Source: Haemonchus contortus
Taxonomy: Eukaryota; Nematoda; Chromadorea; Rhabditida; Trichostrongylidae
Assembly (NCBI GenBank): GCA_000469685.2
Contig: LS997565.1
Coordinates: 47,951,836 to 48,015,835, forward strand
Direction: 5' to 3'
Length of the DNA stretch: 64,000 nucleotides
This document shows, piece by piece, positions 24,201 through 35,442 of the stretch (the first letter of the stretch is position 1; each line of letters opens with the position of its first letter). The notes under the pieces are model-generated. The model was not told the DNA's origin. It did not search any database and was given only the letters and a program-made list of their open reading frames with translations. A program made the translations under genes and the position numbers.

Positions 24201-27200
24201 GTCCTCTAGACTAGTAGACCCCCCTGGACTAGATCAATACAAGAGTGTCACATGGCTTACCTTGAACTCAGAGGCCAACCACTAGGACGACCACCCAAGA
24301 ACGGAACTTCTGCGTACAATAAGCGACCCATCTCCTCCCTGACCTCACCGTAACTTAAAATTTGCAGAGGTCGAGGAAGGGCGCGAGGTCACGGGTAATG
24401 GCCACACACTCTTCCTTTCTATTAATTTGTGGATTCCTAGCTGCAATCCAAAACGCCTCGAGGGTTTTCCGCGCCGGGGTGTCCGCTTCTATTGCCAAGA
24501 TTGCTACCGAAATTTCAAACTCGCTACCATCATGGCACTCAATTCGATGCATTCCCAAAGGTGTTTGTATGCGAGATCTTCTTAGGCCCTCCAGATGTTC
24601 CCTGACTCGCGTACGAAGAGGACGCCCTGTTTCACCTATATACTCAGCATCGCAGGCCTGGCATCGAATTTGGTAAATGACCCCAACTTTCATGCAGTCA
24701 CCCCTTCGATTGAAAGGACACACAATGCAGTCTGGGGTGTCACACAAGCTGTCGTAAAGACGATTTCGGATCAACTTGCGGCTTAGGTTTCCCGGGGGTA
24801 TTTCCACAACCCTGACTTCTTCTTGTAGATCACACCTGGTCACACAGGCTCGAATTGCTCTGCTCATCTCTTCGGAGATGAATGGCAAACAAAGGACTGC
24901 CTTATTGACAGATGCTTGTGGGCGAAGTCTGCGATGTGCGAAATGTCCCCCACGTTGTGAATCCTGGTGGAAGCCAGGATACCCATTAGACCGCGCGACT
25001 TTTCGAGCCAAGTCCAACGACTCTGTCATAAGATCAGTATCAGAAGAAACCCTGCTGGCAATTCTGAACATATTTCTGATGACAGACTGTTTTGTTCTTA
25101 TGGGGTGGGCCGAGTGGCAGTGAATAAGGATATTCTTACAGCTAGGCTTGCGGTACCACTTGGTCCGTACCGTACCCCTCGATAGTTGGACTTGGATATT
25201 GAGGAATGGTAGCCAGTTCTCTCTTGGTCTTTCTCGTGTAAATTTGATCTGATCTGCCTGTTTATTGAGAATGTCAAAACATATGTCCATCTCTTCTTGA
25301 GTGGAACATATGATTAGGCAATCATCAATATAGCGAGTGTAGAGAACTGGCCTGCGGTCTAGAATAGGTTCCTCAACTTTTGACATGTAAGCTATTGCCA
25401 ATACTGGTGCTAGCCGTTGGCCCATAGCCAAACCCCTAATCTGTTTATAGTAAACGCCCGACCACCTGAAAAACGAGCAGTTTAAGCACTCTTTCAAGAC
25501 AGTCATTATCTGGGAGACCGAGAAACCGTACAATCTAAGAGTGCGTTCGTGATCATTCAGCAATTCGTATGTGGCCTCGAGGGCGGCCTCATTCGACACA
25601 TTCGTGTAGAGAGACGTAACATCGAATGATTCCACTACCACGTCTCCTCGAAGATCTGCATTTAGCAGTTTTTCGAGTAGCATATTCGTGTTGGTAAGGT
25701 GGGCGGGTACGTACTGGAGGATTTGTTGCAGAATTACATTGAGAAACCAAGAAATTTTATCAGTGGGTCCCCCGACATTGCTGATAATTGGTCTGACTTT
25801 GAACACTGATGGGTCGTTCGAGCTCAGGTCTGCAAAGGTGATCTTATGCGTCTTGATAAGAGTGTACAAAACAGGGCACAGCGGCAGATCACTCTTCAGG
25901 CGATTGATTGTGGAGCTTGGCAGTCCAGCAACCTTCGCCACGCAACACCAGACTTTGTTTAGTTTTCTATATTGTCTAGTGTATTCTTTCTCAGTAGATC
26001 TGCAATACAATGACTTGTCCTGAAGATGTAATTGCGTTATAGCCTTATCAAGCTCTTGTGGGATAACCACGAATTCCCCTCCTTTGTCGCTCACAGACAA
26101 ACGAATCTCTCCAGCTTCCAAACGATTACGTAATTCTTTGAAGCCCTGCCTCTGTGAGGGGGTTAGGTTGATTAGTATGTATTTCGGATTTTCTGTTATG
26201 TATGCTGTAATAAGCGTCATCGTAAATGTAAGATCGATCTTCGAATGGTACAAGTTGTCTTGGAAGCGCGATGGTCCACGAAGCGGAGTTCATGAAAAGG
26301 TAAGGGTGGGCTTCATCGATTTGTTGCTTCCGCGCACCATGAAGGCACAGTTCACGATAACTTGCGGTTATCCAGATTATGACGAAAAATGGAAGATAAG
26401 ATGGAAAATAGCGCGATGAAGGCGAAGAACTGCATGCATCGGTGTTCCGAAGGTGAAAAAAGGCTTTGAAAAATCGTTAAGAAGGGGCTGGACGAAAATG
26501 AGACCAGAAGAATGAAGAAGAGTGGGGCGTTTGGTCGAGCTATACATTGCGTACGTGTGGGTCCTTGTGCAAATATCTGTCTATGGTAAGCAAAAAATTC
26601 ATTCACCTATGAGCATAAGTAAACATAAAAAACCCTAGTAACAGCAAAAGTAGCTCGCCTTTTTCAGCCTTTAGGAGTAGGAAATTAGATAAGGCATCGC
26701 ATCAGCAAAATGAATAACGGAGGGAACATAATGGGAGAAGACATCGTCTTATCATTTGGCGATCAGCTGATTGTGTGTGCATCCTAGAACGAATAATCGC
26801 AATCTGTATTGCCTCGACACTCGTCTGACGTGACATCGATCGAGAGGCGGGAACGCCACTCAACAGGGCTTCCATTATGCCCTGACGGTCGAGATTTTGG
26901 GAGCGAGAGGGTCCTTTTTAGTACCCTTGGGGGCCATTGAGTATTTCTAAGGAAAGGGCTCAGTATCGTTTTTATCGTAAACCGTGCCTTTGATTGTGTT
27001 CATCTCTTTAAAATCATGGCATATTGTTGGTTTTCAAAGAGGAGACTAATATTCTGCTTCGGAATATCGAAAGAAAGTTTGGAAGATTGTTATAATAGCT
27101 CGGAAACTGCTCCCATTATTCCTCTCCAGCAGTCAAGGCTGCGAAGTGGACTATCTTCGTTGCCACTGGCTAGCGAATCTTGCTTTAGCCCCTTTTTCGA

Positions 27201-28269
27201 TGAGATCATGACTAACAAATTGTATTGATGAATTCGTACTACTTTTGTCAAAAGTAGGAAATTGAGTCGGCAAATTTCATAGGGTATAGACGGGTCTGTT
27301 TGACAAAACGCAGAAGAAGTCGCAAGAAGTGGCTCAATAAAGGCTCTTGTAAGCAATGGAGTATTTAAGGTATACATTAGAGTCAACCAAGCATTCCACC
27401 TTTTGAGGACCTTGTTATTGCTTCCAGTCTGGGAGGATAAGAGCACTGACTTGTACAGCGGCTAACTACCGAAAAGTCATTGTATAGGTCACGCATTCAA
27501 TTCGCCATACGATTTTGAATGGGAGTAGAATGGGAACAGTGGAAGGGGGGGGGGGAATGAAAAAGGCATCTAAAAAAACGAGGTTGACTACATTGGTTAA
27601 GTCATAAGGAGGGCCTTATTTTTTTCTATTTTTTACTCATTAAGGGTTTACTCCTATACACTGCGATTGTATTCTTTTCCACTGTGCTGATGTGCTCTCA
27701 ACAAGTTACTGTTGTATTTGCTTCATTCACGTCGAACGACAATTTGTATTCTTGGGCGGCAGTGCAGGTTAGTCTTTAGCAACTAACACAAACGCGAAAA
27801 CCCATGGAACTAAAGTAATTTTCTCTGTCATTCTGAATGGAGCTCGAAAACGAGCCAGGCACAACAATTGAACTAGTCATCACTGACAAAATGAAAAAAA
27901 GTAATACTCCATTATAAAACTTCAGCAACCTAGATGGGAAGTAGGTGGCTCTTTAGATGGCGGCCCAGTGCGAGACCTTGCTTGACTTGAATTGTGGTAA
28001 AGATCACCGGCATAGAGGACAGGTTGAGAAATTCATTTTCGAGATTTAGACCTTTCATACTTAAATCAGAATTGATATTGAAAACATAATTTCAGTTTTT
28101 CTGGTTGAAAGACATCATGGTCAGCATTCCACCATTTTCGATAATGTTGCTTTCATCGGAACTTCGCAACATTGTTTTGAAGTTGTTTCGAAGTAGGAAA
28201 GTCCAGCCAACAGTGACTTCCACTGTTCCTAAACTCATGAGCCGCTCACCTGCTCAACGAACTACTTGA
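21279..28269 (+). CDS. seven-TM chemoreceptor C (Srg superfamily, Srv-like), disrupted by a Penelope-like element
   Basis: Six exons are visible: 21279-21408, 22331-22530, 22662-22814, 26168-26299, 27645-27767 and 28096-28269. They total 912 nt and join in frame to a 303-residue receptor. Exon 1 starts MLNVAQTIVEVSIAIVYIA (TM1). Exon 2 ends with GNVLIAINRFSALCLMQRYD. Exon 3 starts IWSRKNVWITIGVQY (TM4) and contains ADGTYTYK. Exon 4 holds TM5, exon 5 TM6, and exon 6 TM7 with PPFSIMLLSSELRN and a short basic tail. The third intron contains a Penelope-like element whose 5' end abuts exon 4. No AG in the right phase is left directly before exon 4, so splicing there is doubtful. A SINE lies in intron 1 and a long TIR element in intron 4. 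All exon frames are free of stops, so the insertion is probably recent, or the gene is spliced in another way. Confidence 0.75.
21949..22160 (+). repeat. tRNA-derived SINE in intron 1 of receptor C
   Basis: The head GGTGTAGTGGTAAGTGATGC (A box region) and the B-box region GGAACGGATCCC are followed by GACCGATATCC and CCTTCCATTGCTTCAGGG, as in the other SINE copies. It is sense to the host gene. Confidence 0.65.
22815..24059. other. intron 3 of receptor C, upstream part
   Basis: No coding signal in the receptor frame. The composition is mixed and I recognise no repeat. The 3' edge of the Penelope-like element is somewhere near 24000. Confidence 0.4.
24060..26167 (-). mobile_element. Penelope-like retroelement, 5'-truncated
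   Basis: The minus strand carries a reverse transcriptase with a C-terminal GIY-YIG nuclease, the domain order that defines Penelope-like elements. The 5' edge lies within about 20 bases of exon 4 of receptor C (between about 26150 and 26168). The 3' untranslated part runs to at least 24060 and includes a hammerhead-like core. The exact 3' edge and any target duplication could not be fixed. Confidence 0.85.
24105..24140 (-). ncRNA. possible hammerhead-ribozyme-like core
   Basis: Read on the minus strand, the sequence is CTGAAGA, a GGC/GCC stem with a GAAGAG loop, then GAAA-CGTAAGC. CUGANGA and GAAA are the two conserved boxes of hammerhead ribozymes, which are documented in Penelope-like elements. 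One extra A lies between the first box and stem II, and I cannot confirm stems I and III, so this may be a decayed or chance match. Confidence 0.35.
24355..26253 (-). CDS. Penelope-like element reverse transcriptase with GIY-YIG endonuclease
   Basis: The frame is 632 codons long, without stops. Residues 1-29 are read-through of antisense receptor exon 4; element sequence starts at about LTPSQRQGFKEL. RT motifs include FDVTSLYTNV near residue 215, GLAMGQRLAPVLA, and the catalytic YIDD at about 308-311, followed by the thumb with FLNIQVQL. A linker with paired cysteines (CDTPDCIVCPFNRRGDC) precedes the nuclease, which has IYQIRCQACDAEYIGETG at about 525-543 and R-x-R-E-H. The family is usually longer at the N terminus, so this copy is truncated there. 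The RT copies RNA using a DNA 3' end and the GIY-YIG domain nicks the target. It lies antisense in an intron of the receptor at 21279-28269. Confidence 0.9.
   Translation of the reverse strand: MYHSKIDLTFTMTLITAYITENPKYILINLTPSQRQGFKELRNRLEAGEIRLSVSDKGGEFVVIPQELDKAITQLHLQDKSLYCRSTEKEYTRQYRKLNKVWCCVAKVAGLPSSTINRLKSDLPLCPVLYTLIKTHKITFADLSSNDPSVFKVRPIISNVGGPTDKISWFLNVILQQILQYVPAHLTNTNMLLEKLLNADLRGDVVVESFDVTSLYTNVSNEAALEATYELLNDHERTLRLYGFSVSQIMTVLKECLNCSFFRWSGVYYKQIRGLAMGQRLAPVLAIAYMSKVEEPILDRRPVLYTRYIDDCLIICSTQEEMDICFDILNKQADQIKFTRERPRENWLPFLNIQVQLSRGTVRTKWYRKPSCKNILIHCHSAHPIRTKQSVIRNMFRIASRVSSDTDLMTESLDLARKVARSNGYPGFHQDSQRGGHFAHRRLRPQASVNKAVLCLPFISEEMSRAIRACVTRCDLQEEVRVVEIPPGNLSRKLIRNRLYDSLCDTPDCIVCPFNRRGDCMKVGVIYQIRCQACDAEYIGETGRPLRTRVREHLEGLRRSRIQTPLGMHRIECHDGSEFEISVAILAIEADTPARKTLEAFWIAARNPQINRKEECVAITRDLAPFLDLCKF
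26342..26991 (-). mobile_element. long TIR element in intron 4 of receptor C
   Basis: The ends GAAGGCACAGTTCACGATAA and TATCGTAAACCGTGCCTT are inverted copies. The interior is the reverse complement of 16666-17332. There is no transposase frame. It sits just 43 bases after exon 4. Confidence 0.78.
27380..27540 (+). repeat. 5'-truncated SINE in intron 4 of receptor C
   Basis: Body text only is present: CTGGGAGGATAAGAGCACTG, GACTTGTACAGCGGCTAAC and GTCATTGTATAGGTCACGC align with the SINE body at 32058 and 11508. The tRNA-like head is missing. Confidence 0.6.
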
Positions 28270-28864
28270 AATGCTACTGTATCTACTTTTGCACAGATTC
28301 GATCTATTCAAGAAGAGCCTCTTCATCACACATCAATTCTAATTGTAATTGCCAGTGAGGAACATGATTATGTTTGGTAGCAGTTGTTGTTTACGTTTGA
28401 GAATGTCGGCACATAGTTTGGAGAGGCCAAGATGATCACATCAAAGTACTGTTTATAAAAAAACGGTGAATGCCCTTGATGAACGTTAGTACGAGTTGTT
28501 TTGTGCGAACTTCTACTTTCTCTTAGTGCCTACCTTCCTACAAATGCCGTATTGAGGATACCGCTAAGAGAATCAAATGTAAAACCTAACACCACAGTCA
28601 AACTAACACATTTTAAGCATAATTTTTGGTCGACTCCGTTGCCTTCATTCAGACAACTTAAGCGAATATATATGTACCTATATTTGTGTACGTAACTTAT
28701 AAGTTATAAGTCTATTACGCGTGCGGAATGCAAACATGGGAAAGAAATCAAAACGCAATCTGAATATTGAACATCTGTACAAGCAACCAATACGCAATAC
28801 AAGGATAAATTAGTTAGTTAAGCAGTCTCAGGAAATGTTGGGACCAGTTCGCTTCAGCAGCAGC
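28270..28864. other. gene-free stretch
   Basis: 3' flank of receptor C. I see no gene or repeat. Confidence 0.4.
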
Positions 28865-29430
28865 TTAACTACTTGGCGTGTGAACTGGCTAGCGATGAGA
28901 AGACGGGTATATTTTTCACCACTCTCAGATAATCACTGCCAGCCCTGAAGGTAAGGCTACTCGCTCGCAAGTTAGTTTTAGGACTTGCCAAAGAAATCAC
29001 AATGCAGGCACCCTTAGTCCTCGGATGTATCAGCTTGAAGACATTGGAACCGTGACCACAGGTGCCGTGTACAGGTTTGAGAAGCATACAACGATCGAAA
29101 ACCCTGCTCCGCGTTTCTAAGAACCTCAGTCCTAGATACTGATTTCTGACAGCTGCCTTTGATATTCTAGAGTACAAAAAACCACTGATTCGGATGAGTA
29201 GCTGACGAGTGAAATTATTCTATACTTTTTCAAGCGCGTAGACATGCTTTCTTTTCTTGCTGTTAAAAACCATAGTGCTGGATTCGACCAGAGGTCGCAC
29301 ATACACCTATGAGCACGCAACAGGGCTCCTTTATCAGCTAAAGACAGCCTTTTGGAAATTTGAAATGTCCGAAATTGGCTAAACTTCTGAACTACTTCTA
29401 GATTTGAAGACACAGCTCTCATGAACTAGA
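28865..29430 (-). mobile_element. C-terminal fragment of a CR1/Jockey-type non-LTR retrotransposon
   Basis: On the minus strand the text reads RLSLADKGALLRAH, then in a shifted frame YVRPLVESSTMVFNSKK and HVYALEKV, a stop, NNFTRQLLIRISG, then LGLRFLETRSRVFDRCML and a final RAGSDYLRVVKNIPVFSSL. The order Y-x-x-VRPLVE(S/Y), LEKVQ-x-x-FTR, LGL-x-x-LE-x-RR matches the thumb and tail of CR1/Jockey reverse transcriptases. Frameshifts and stops show decay. Confidence 0.75.
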
Positions 29431-29453
29431 TTTGAAGACACAGCTCTCATGAG
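29398..29453. repeat. 28 bp tandem duplication
   Basis: CTAGATTTGAAGACACAGCT plus eight more bases occurs twice in direct succession, differing only in the last base. It overlaps the 5' edge of the non-LTR fragment. Confidence 0.85.
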
Positions 29454-30228
29454 TTTTCAACACCTCGATATTAACACTTTGTGAACGTCATTGGACCGCA
29501 ATACGGCCTTACCAGTTTTCTCTTACCAATATCTCTCATGCTGCTTCTCAATGCTTCAAAGCACAAAATCCAAATTCAAATGGCGCTATCATCTTATGCT
29601 TACGAAAATTTGATAGTTTGGCTATTCAAAACCTTCAACGACAGGATAACTGGCTTTGGCTGCACTTCAAACCAAATAATTCAGAATTGAAAGTAATTGC
29701 TAATAATTCTGAACTACTTCTTAGTACTTCTCCTATTATATGTAGGCTGTATAATTAAGAAATTGTCTTTTTTAGGCCTCAGCACTTACAGCTAAACTCA
29801 TGTGTTTTTTTTTGATACTCTTTTTGATTCGTCCTGTAGGCATGATAAGAACTTCATCGATTTTGGTCCCATCCCCTGGACCAAAACATGTGTATCTAAA
29901 AAACGAACAGCTTTTCACAGAATCTTATAGATGCAGACAGTTGCACTATTATTTGAAAAAATGTTCATGTTTTCGAGTGCATATTGCTCGTAACACCATC
30001 TGGTTATCCGAGTATGACTAGCGTGTTACAGACGTTATCCAAAATTATCGTGAACTGTGCCTCTGATAGTCTCTAGGCTACCGCATTTTGTATCTGAGAA
30101 TTGTGATGGAGATGAAGTGATCTTATTTATATTCATCTTCGTCTCCCTGTAATTGGAGTACGTAAGACAGAAAGAACTAAATAAACTTGGAGTTTGCAGT
30201 TGTTACTGATTCCTTCACAGATGGTGTG

Positions 30229-31460
30229 TATAAGCAAGCCAGCGGTACTCCTGAGCCTATTCCGAAGTTACATACACGATTTGGGCGAAAATCTTTGCTG
30301 ATTTGGACATCCTTATTACAATCGTGGTTATGTTATGTTATGTTTGCTTATTGCTAAGGCAGACGTAGTATAAAAGGACCTAGGTTCTCTTGAACAGTAC
30401 GTTTTCCCAAAATTTATTCATTTATACTTTTATAAGAATCATTTTGTTGGCAGAAGGCCAAAAAGCAGAAGGCTGGCCAAGAAATACCTTTGATCGGCTT
30501 TCCCAGTCGTAACTATGTTATCGCAGTCCGGTCGTTCCTGACACATTGTGCACCTAATTTACTTATCGGTGTAGCAGACTGTGAAGATGAAGTTGAGGAC
30601 TCAAAAACAATTTTAAACTGAGAACTGACAACATGGAGAGTGCACTTGTCACCTTAAAGGCACAGTTCGCGATAAAAATGGTTTATTAGATTTCCCTTTA
30701 GGATTAATTAGAGCCCTTCTTGTATAGCAAACGTGACGCAATCAGGTCGGAAAACTGTCTAGATTGTGCGTTATAATATAATGGCTCAAAGATTGTACGG
30801 ACGAGTTTCAACGGCATCGTATAGGCTGCATCATTTAAAGAGAATCCCGTGTAGGAAGATCAAACAATTTGCTACGACCCATAGTGACAGTGGAAGGCAA
30901 TTCTGGAAAGTTTTGGATTGGTATAGTCAGCTCTTGACGCAAGTGCAAAAACCGAAATCTCTTCCGATTACCACTTCCATAATGTCTTATTTTCGTCGAA
31001 ATCGAAAACTTTTCTCGCTTTCTTCACTACCGATGAGATATTTCCAACCTATACCTCCGCTTTTGAACATGAAAGAAATACCTTAAGATCACGCGAACAA
31101 TACCTTTAAGCTGGGAAGAAGCTGTTTGAATAGGGTATTATCATGACAAAATACTCATAAATTTAGTCTGCTGAGCTGATACCAGGATTTCTAAACAGGT
31201 TCTCTTCTTGACTCACATATCGGCGTTGTCGCCTTCCTACCAATCTACTGAACTCTCTGTTCACGCTTTTTGTTCTTGACACCCGACTATCGTGGTACCA
31301 ACCTACTACTAGCGCAGGCACAATATCCTTTTGAGACAAATTTTTTGGACAAAATACAAACAATATTAAATCTCATTTCTTCCAGTGATTATTATGGAGG
31401 AGAAATAATGGTATACTCGAAGTGTTGTTGTTTGAAGATGGATCGAACGTAATTCTGAAA
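30229..31460 (+). pseudogene. decayed copy of the four-TM gene, last two exons
   Basis: After a TTCCTTCACAG acceptor comes the text corresponding to YKQA-GTPEPIP, then small deletions that break the frame. The last exon at 31386 retains YGGEIMVYSK and KMDRT with a stop one codon early and a one-base loss at its start. Exons 1-4 are missing and a MITE (30654-31086) sits in the intron. It aligns with 15452-16207. Confidence 0.8.
30654..31086 (+). mobile_element. MITE with CACAGTTCGCGATAA end
   Basis: It starts AAAGGCACAGTTCGCGATAA and shares its interior with 49790-50286 (GTTTCAACGGCATCG, CTATGGCTGCA-like stretch, CTACGACCCATAGTGAC). The right terminal repeat is missing or eroded. The matching site in copy 1 near 15855 has no insertion. 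Confidence 0.65.
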
Positions 31461-32057
31461 CCATGATTAATATTGCATACCATCTACAACGATTTTCATC
31501 GATGGACATGAACAAGAGGGTTTGGTCTGGTAAACAACAAAGACTGTGACAATGCTGACTTTAATGTACTACTTTCCTTAATGGTTTTCGCGTATAATGA
31601 TATGTGAATTGATTTCTCTCAAACTGCTCGAAGCATCAATGAAACAACTCAAAAGACTGACTGCGTTCTGTATATACATGTATAATTTAAGGTCGTGAAG
31701 CTCTGATGTTCGATGTGGATGACTTTTTGCTAATTTTTAACCTTCCTGTACTAGCTACTATACCTTCTTTGAGACTGGTGATTGAGTTATTAGTCATTTC
31801 TGGCGGTAGTTGATAAACAAATCAAGCGATTCGGTAAAGTTGTTTCAGTACCCCTGTATAACGTATTTCTCTTCAGAGAGGTGGAAGATACCTTTTGCTT
31901 CATGGGAGACATTCGTGACTAACAGTAGTGAGAAGGTAGGCAGAAGTGATCTGCTAACGATGGAATCTCACTATTACCTTTGGAAGTGGCTCAACGTACG
32001 CTTCATACCACGTGTATGCAATTCAGAGGTATAAACTTCGTGGTGAATATCATAGAA
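31461..32057. other. duplicated non-coding stretch
   Basis: Corresponds to 16208-16660 of copy 1. No gene is supported. Confidence 0.45.
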
Positions 32058-32345
32058 TACCTTAGTGGCAAGTGACGCACTACATATATGTATATCTGGT
32101 CACGGGTTCGAATTCTGGGTCGATATCCGCTTTGGCCAGTCAAGACACCCATCCCTCCAAGGTCGGTTGACTGGTACCAGATTCGTCTGTGTGGATAAAA
32201 GCAAGAGTAGTACATCGGCTAGCCACCGCAAGTCATTAGGTAGGCCACATACGCATTCAATATACCACTACGATCTGGATGGAAGTCGAAGGGAGGACGG
32301 GGCGCATCCCTCAAGCGGAAATCAACGTCCAAAGACTTTCTTCTC
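32058..32345 (+). repeat. tRNA-derived SINE, near full length
   Basis: Head TTAGTGGCAAGTGACGC, B-box region GGGTTCGAATTCTGGG, then GATATCCGCTTTGGCC, CCATCCCTCCAAGG, GGCTAGCCACCGCAAG and a tail with GGGCGCATCCCTCAAGCGG. This copy and 11508-11806 define the element's length at about 290 bp. Confidence 0.78.
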
Positions 32346-35300
32346 ACATCCTCATCCCATCGGCTGGGTTTACTTTACTTACCTGGTGAAATTTTGCGAT
32401 AAAGTGTTTTGGTTAGGGAAAATTGTCCCCCATAACTGTTTATAGTGCAGTCAACTAGAAATACTGTGGATGTAAGTGTCCGTCATCAATGACAAAAGAG
32501 CATCTTTATAAATAGTTGGCTATGACAGTTTGATATATTTTGTTGTGGTTCGGTGGCGCTGACGACAATCGGAGGCACTGCTACAAATATTCTCTAGCTG
32601 ATGGCGAAATTCTGATGATCTCGATTGTATCCTTAAAAATACTGTGATTACGTTCGTTGTTCTGACACAATAATATTATTGAAAACAATTTTTTGTTCGC
32701 TATTCTACGGCAAGCATTTTAGATACGATAAGGTCATCAAAAAACGACTCTTGCATTGACTGTTTTTCACATCCTTGATAAACATTTTGGCTCACCTTGT
32801 TATTCTTTCACTATTCAATGATTTGCTAGTGCATCGAAAACAATAGAGGATGACCCCAGTCACCTTCGACTTCTATTCAGAATCTTAGTGGCCTATGTAC
32901 GTGGCCTTTTCAATGACTTTTAGTGACAGGACGATGTACGAATTAGTGTTTCTATCCTCCCAAATGAGGTACTCAATTCCTATCCTATCCCTGGACCTTT
33001 TCGAGCATCCTGAGGTAATCATATGCTTGGACTTGAACGAAATGAAAACAGCTTATTTCTGAACGATATGCTGCTGAAATGTTTAGAAGATGGTGTAAAA
33101 AGTCCTTTGTGTTCGACCTTTCTCAAGAGAGTAGATCTCTTATAGAAGACAACTTTGAGTAGAAACATTTGTGCCACATTTGAAGGATTCCAGTCTCCTT
33201 GATAAATATGTGAATCGGTTTTTAATTCAGTTCACGACGTAGAAATCCGCTCTTCTATTTGCAGACGACCTCCCCAGAGAAAGGGCAGCTTACGCCATAG
33301 CAGCGCAAATTTTCTCGACCCTCTTTCCAGGCCAAAAGAAAAACTCTAGATTTAATTCGATCAACTCACTTTGGTATGCGCTTACACAGTCAATTCCAAT
33401 CAGAATTGTGGCTATGTGCTTGACAACATAACCTACCAAGGCTACATAACCGCCTGAGAAAAGCCAGAGCACAACCTAGTGGAGCTTCTATTCTCTCAGA
33501 AGACCCTAACATCGACCGACTGACTATAAAAATTGACTCTAAGACTATTTGTCTTCGTCCAAGTCTCTAAAAAGATGAAGGTTCTGAGTCTGCTCGGTGT
33601 CGACTGGGACCCCCTTTCATATGAATGATTTTGCGCTGTCGGACATCCCATGAACTGAGCTGAGCTTGTTCATACTCGAGTATGCACAAGCTCAAAACGG
33701 TCATCTCCACAATTGACTTTCCGTAGGAATGATTTTCTTGACTGTCTGACATAACTGATCAATTTTTGCGACTACCTCGTCATCCTGCATATGATCAATG
33801 TTAATTTTCCTACATTGATCTGATGGGTTACTTGCCCGATTGCCATTGTCTACTTAATTGAAAAAAAAATAAAATCCAGATAATAGTTTTTTGACGATGG
33901 CGATTTTACTTCTTACATGGAATTTCAAGACTACAAGGACTCAAGTCAGAATATTACAAAAAAATACAAAAAAGAGAATTTCTGGTGCTTCGAACACTAA
34001 TACATTAAACCTTATCCAATCTTCATTATTATAACAGTATGACATATCTAAAACCATGTCACTTCTTCCGAATATTTAGCAAAAAAATTTTGTCAAATGC
34101 CAAATGTTAGTTTGAAATTTGCGAGTCCTTTTCGCAATCACGGTCGAATAGGTCGACGCTGAGCGCTGATAGTTCTGTTTTCTTCAACAGAGTATGTGTG
34201 CAGCAGCGTTACAAATTCGTATATTTACTTCCTCGCTCATGCATTTCTCTCATTCAAAGAATACATTATTTACATTATTCTGAATGGAAGGAACGTTGCG
34301 TGCCACGTAGTTTTGCTGTTCATACTTCTGTGAAGTCGTAATGAATCCCGTGCAGAAAGCACTGCCTCTAAAGAGACAGTGATGGGCCTTACAGATAGCT
34401 CGGAACCTTCCAAAGCATTGGGTACAGAGTATTCAACAGCCTAGAGATGATTGTACATTCTGATAGGTTGTTTATTAAATTGGCAGTTCAAGAAACCATG
34501 ATAAGCTTGCTTGCTCCAATGCCTGCTTTTTTTCCACAGTCCAAACATAGGTGAGTTGTGTGCTTAGTTGGCTATCCAGACCTCCTTTTATTGAATAGTA
34601 AAAGAGAAATTAATCCTTACGAACTTTATCCGGCTATCTGTTTAGCGGACACAAGCCTTGTCAAGCTCTTTTACGTCAGAGAAAAAACGTACAAACGTAT
34701 ACAGTTCCCAAAATCTAAACCAAGGATTCACGGCCTCGAGGAATCAATACATTTTTGTAACTGAAGCATTATCGGCATTTTTCAAATCTGAGGTATATTT
34801 GAGAGCTGAAGCATGTAGATGATGTTTAAGAAGTTTGCGACGTGGCAGAGTTGCAGCACAGACTATTTTTCCTGACCAAAGTAATGGGGTTTCAGTTCTC
34901 ATCAATGGAACGGTGGTACAGATGAGTGATAATGAGGGAATCTCTGAATTGGCCACATGTTTGGCAGCCCTAAACAGTTCCAGGAGCAGTACCCCACACA
35001 AGTCTTCTTCCTAAAAAAATTATTTCCTTTTCGCTTGTTTGTTTTGCCGATGCATTTCCAGTGGCTTTAGTATGGTAATACGTTCCAGTTATTACGGAAA
35101 GAGATTCCGCATGAGTTGTTGTGTCAATTTAATGAAAACAATAATTGCCAACAACATCTACTTAACATTGCGATGGCATCAGCATAAACACAAACCAAAA
35201 CAGCTTCAAAGTGTCTTTGTTCGTTCGTAATACGCTTCTATGCTTTTGTATGAACCCTTCAAAGGAGACTCGATCGTTCTCCCATTCTGTGCATATCTTT

Positions 35301-35442
35301 GTTGCAACTATGTTCAACAACATCTGCGCCTTTGTTTTCTGTGTATTTGTAGAAAATCACATCAACCTAGATAAAACAAATATTTTCCGTAGTTTATACG
35401 CCTAGATGTTTTCAACTACTCTGCCTGACCTTGATATACTCA
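32346..35442. other. long gene-free stretch
   Basis: I find no exon motif on either strand. 32530-33110 belongs to the segmental duplication and includes a decayed antisense SINE near 32925-33010. A near-perfect 32 bp palindrome (GAGCTTGT, core ATACTCGAGTAT) lies at about 33661-33692. 35000-35190 resembles 56860-57010 and so marks the left edge of the D/G duplication. Confidence 0.5.

Larger units (their letters stand above)
29760..33110. repeat. segmental duplication, copy 2
   Basis: Matches 11880-18480 in order and orientation but lacks about 2.9 kb (12460-15300) that in copy 1 carries the orphan receptor exon and the first four exons of the four-TM gene. The break at about 30030 coincides with a MITE end (ATTATCGTGAACTGTGCC). 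Copy 2 carries its own MITE (30654) and SINE (32058). Confidence 0.75.

Noticed and set aside
26168..26253. First 29 residues of the Penelope-like open frame
   Set aside because: This is the antisense strand of receptor C exon 4 and not element protein, so I treat the true coding part as starting near 26166.
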